Shown: in pieces, positions 61,225 to 64,000 of the stretch | Layout: every line of letters begins with the position of its first letter | How positions within the stretch are numbered: the stretch's first letter is position 1 | Assembly: GCA_036873135.1 (NCBI GenBank) | Contig: JAPTYO010000001.1 | Coordinates: 45,966,774 to 46,030,773, forward strand | Direction: 5' to 3' | Length of the DNA stretch: 64,000 nt | Source of the DNA: Clarkia xantiana subsp. parviflora | Taxonomy: Eukaryota > Streptophyta > Magnoliopsida > Myrtales > Onagraceae | Program-made: the position numbers and the translations under genes | The notes under the pieces: model-generated | What the model was told of the DNA's origin: nothing | Database searches by the model: none | What the model saw: the letters and a program-made list of their open reading frames with translations, nothing else

Positions 61225-61251
<27 letters not shown>
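61225..61251. repeat. 27-base poly-C tract
   Basis: Twenty-seven consecutive C about 45 bp after the stop of DUF707 copy 2, inside its likely 3' UTR. G-quadruplex potential on the minus strand. The length may be an assembly estimate. Confidence 0.9.
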
Positions 61252-61254
<3 letters not shown>

Positions 61255-61994
61255 ACATATACATACATACAACTACTTGTTTTCCATTTCATCTGTGTAG
61301 CTAGCTCGTTAGCAAGCCCAGATTATTGATGGCAATTGTCTGTATCATATAGTTTACGGTTAATAAACAAATCAAGTTTGATCCAATTACTTTTAATTTT
61401 CGAGCAAATTCTTACACCCGTTATGATTTTTATTAAATTGGGCATAAACGAAGCAACTGTTAGCTACGTGAGGTCTTTTGTTGTATAATAAATATATATT
61501 CACAAATAAATTGAAATGATTGTACAAAATAGATTCAATTGATGATCAACTGAAATGAGACGTTGAAGTTGGGTGGATATCAAATTGAACGTCAAATTGA
61601 AGCTATTTCATTACAGTCATTTCATTTATGCCGAATCTATCTTGAGTATACATCAAAATATTAAAGATTATATGTAACCAAAACATGCTCATTTTATGTC
61701 CAACTTAACAAAAAATATAACAAATGTAACAATTTGCTCAAAAGTTAAAAAATTAGGTGACCAATTAAAAAAAAAGTTTTTAATTGTTTGTCATTAAATT
61801 AAAATGTAAAGCGATTTGATTATTAACCTTATATAGTGTATGACATTCGTACATATCTATATACCAATATAGAATTTGTGTTGGGTTCTCAACCCCAAAA
61901 GTCACCTACCTTCCAAAAAGTTTCATACATACCTTTCAAAAAAGTCACATACCTTGTAGAGTTTTTTTTTTATTATTATTATTATCAAAACCAC
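61252..61994. other. Spacer downstream of DUF707 copy 2
   Basis: AT-rich, no gene recognised. The first part is probably 3' UTR. Inverted CATTTCATTTATGCCG-like and TTGAAATGATTG words around 61510-61700 may mark another decayed MITE. Confidence 0.4.
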
Positions 61995-63440
61995 ACTATT
62001 TTGGCAGGTTTGAATTAATTTTTGTTATAAAACCGGATTTGACCGAAATCTTACCAAACTGACAAAATCTAAAAAAAAAAAATTAAAGTAGGGACTTAGA
62101 ATATAGAACCAAACTAGCACTATTATAAACACCAATAAACCGAAGAAATCCGTAAATTTTTTATTCTCTCAACTCTTATTTAATATATGATATGTGATGT
62201 ATCAACGATTCAACGTATTTATGTTCGCAAGTTTATTTTTATGTATATGGTTTGACAGATTTTAATTAATTTTTGTTATAAACCGGATTTGGCCAAAATC
62301 TTACCAAACCAACACAATCTATAAAAAAAAAAAAAAAAAAAAAGTATGGACATAGAATATAGAACCAAACTGGCACTATTATAAACACCAATAAGCCGAA
62401 GAAATTCGTAAATTTTTTGTTCTCTCAACTCTTATTTAATATAGGATTAAGAACCTATGAAAGGTCTGAACTATCACTCATGTTAACGGGAGAGGTCTGA
62501 AATTTAAAAAGTTAATAACAGAGGTCTGAAATTTCAATTTTGTTGATTTGAGGTTTTCCGTCCATTTTTAGGGTTAAATTTAACAGAATTGTGTGAAATG
62601 ACATTTTTGCCCCTTTAATATTTTTTGTTTTATTTAATATCTTATTTAAGGAAATGTGAAATGACAATTTTACCCCTAAAGTCAAATTAAAACCACCCAA
62701 CTCCGGCCACCACCACCCGACTCCGGCGACCACCACCTCGACTCCGACGACCGCCACCTCGGCTCCGGCGACCCGACTCCGGCCACCACCTCGGCAAAAA
62801 AGCTCCGATCGGGGCCAAAAAGCTCCGATCGGGGCCAAAAAAGCTCCGATCGGAGCCAAAAAAGCTCCGGTCGGAGCTCTGTGGCTCCGGTCGGGGCCAC
62901 AGAGCTCCGATCTGGAGCTCTGTGGCCCCGACCGGAGCCACAAAGCTCCGATCGGAGCTTTTTGGCTCCGATCGGAGCTTTTTTGGCCCCGATCGGAGTC
63001 CAATCGGGGCCGGTGGCTCCGATTTTGGCCCAATCGGAGCCTTGGTGGTGGTCGCCGGAGTACGGTGGTGGTCGCCGGAGTACGATTGGTGGTCGCCGGA
63101 GTACCGTGGTGGCTTCAAGGGCATTTTGGTCTTTTCACTCCATGCATGAGAGGGGCACACTTGATAGAAGGGCATTTTTGGAAATTTATTTTATTTCCGG
63201 TCACATGCTTGGCATGTGACCAACTTCCGTTAGTTTTAACGGAAAAAACTAACGGAGACCGCTGTTATCAACAAAACAGAAATTTCAGACCTCTGTTATT
63301 AACTTTTTAAATTTCAGACCTCTCCCGTTAACATGGGTGATAGTTCAGACCTTTCATAGGTTCTTAACCCTTTAATATATGATATGTGATGTATCAACAA
63401 TTCAACGTATTTAGGGTCGCAAGTTTATTTTTATGTGTAT
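61995..63440. repeat. 251-bp tandem duplication, second copy split by a MITE
   Basis: Unit 1 is about 61996-62246. Unit 2 starts about 62247, is interrupted at 62443 by the 927-bp MITE, and resumes at 63371. Shared words include AATTAATTTTTGTTATAAAC, CACTATTATAAACACCAATA and TTCTCTCAACTCTTATTTAA. Downstream, TATGTGATGTATCAACaATT and CGCAAGTTTATTTTTATG recur a second time after the MITE. The duplication therefore predates the MITE. Confidence 0.85.
62444..63370. mobile_element. 927-bp Mutator-like MITE, long TIRs, palindromic GC core
   Basis: A 9-bp duplication TTTAATATA (62435-62443 and 63371-63379) flanks TIRs of about 100 bp with very few differences: GGATTAAGAACCTATGAAAG on the left and GGGTTAAGAACCTATGAAAG read inward from the right. 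The core (about 62700-63110) is CCACCACCCGACTCCGGCGA-type repeats plus a large palindrome of AGCTCCGATCGGGGCC/GGCCCCGATCGGAGCT units centred near 62905. Open frames across the core are Arg/Pro/Ser-rich repeat translations on both strands, not genes. TIR length and the 9-bp duplication fit Mutator-like elements. No transposase. Confidence 0.88.
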
Positions 63441-63604
63441 GGTTCAGAATTTGAACAACACACTCTATAAAGCTGCCTGTTTCATATTCTATTACATATG
63501 ATGTCCCAACTATTAAATGACAATCATGCAAAAATCTCGATTTTTTTCTCATAATGATCACCCAAATTCTATGCATGTTACTAGAAAGAAATAAACTTAT
63601 TATA

Positions 63605-64000
63605 TTTAGGGTTAATAACTAATAAACTGTCTGAGGTTTGGAAAATGTTGAAATCTGGTGTCCGTCGTTGGAATTGACTGTCCCAGGTTTGATGTTTGTT
63701 GAAATTTGGTGTCTCCTTCTATTTTTGGGTTAAGTCGAACGGAAGTGTATCACGTGACCGTCAAATGAGCTCGATAAAATGGATATTCCAAAAATGCCAC
63801 TCAATGAAAAATATGACATTCCATTACCTAGAGAATTGACGAAATTACCCCTCATAACTAAATCAACAACTATAGGGTTTTTGGGTGGTGACCGGCGGGA
63901 GTAGGATGGTGGCCGGCAGGAATTGGGTGGTGGCCGGCCGGAGTTGGGCAGTGGCTGCCGGCCGGAGTTGGGCAGTGGCTGCCGGAGTTGAGTGGTGGCC
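63605..64000 (+). mobile_element. Left part of another GGTGGCCGG-core MITE, cut by window end
   Basis: Starts near AGGGTTAATAACTAATAAAC with CTGTCTGAGGTTTGG and TGTTGAAATTTGGTGTC, the left-end signature of the 37582-38189 family. From about 63884 the core repeats GGTGGTGGCCGGCCGGAGTT-like units. The right end is outside the window. Confidence 0.7.

Noticed and set aside
62512..63310. Several overlapping long open frames on both strands, Arg/Pro/Ser-rich
   Set aside because: They are translations of the GC-rich repeat core of the Mutator-like MITE. All frames stay open because the unit lacks stop codons.

Overview
This window is nuclear DNA of a flowering plant, most likely a eudicot. It is AT-rich, its genes have many GT-AG introns, it is full of nested plant transposons, and all five recognisable multi-exon genes have close plant family relatives. 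I cannot name the species. No rRNA, tRNA, CRISPR array or organelle segment was recognised.

Layout. 1-13.0 kb is a transposon-rich stretch without a convincing intact gene: a tandem duplication, a Helitron-like element at about 2.7-4.7 kb with 156-bp repeats around it, an antisense LINE relic split by an hAT-type MITE with a clean 8-bp target duplication, further nested MITEs, and a complete miniature LTR element (TRIM). 13.0-27.6 kb carries a 12-coding-exon homologue of MOM1, the plant transcriptional-silencing factor. Its helicase region is degenerate, its low-complexity regions contain two coding minisatellites, and it ends in a SUMO-interaction-like motif. 31.2-34.8 kb holds an NCRK-type receptor-like kinase in nine coding exons. 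37.1-37.4 kb holds a 51-residue cysteine-rich transmembrane (CYSTM-like) microprotein in two exons. 37.5-45.2 kb is again transposon-rich, with a three-level nest of hAT-like element, LINE and solo LTR. 45.3-51.5 kb is a six-exon membrane-anchored protein with two GT2-like domains. 52.9-55.8 and 57.3-61.2 kb are two tandem DUF707 genes with identical 14-exon architecture, each starting with a 20-nt coding exon. 61.2-64 kb holds a poly-C tract, a 251-bp tandem duplication, and a 927-bp Mutator-like MITE with long inverted ends and a GC-rich palindromic core.

All five multi-exon genes and the microprotein gene are on the + strand. They do not form an operon-like or evident pathway unit. The silencing factor acts in the nucleus. 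NCRK and the microprotein are membrane proteins. The GT2-like and DUF707 proteins look like type II endomembrane proteins. Exon boundaries were assigned by hand from splice signals and frame continuity: every junction listed keeps the frame, but no transcript was available. The most unusual structure is a near-perfect 398-bp palindrome with TG...CA ends and a 5-bp target duplication inside a MOM1 intron.
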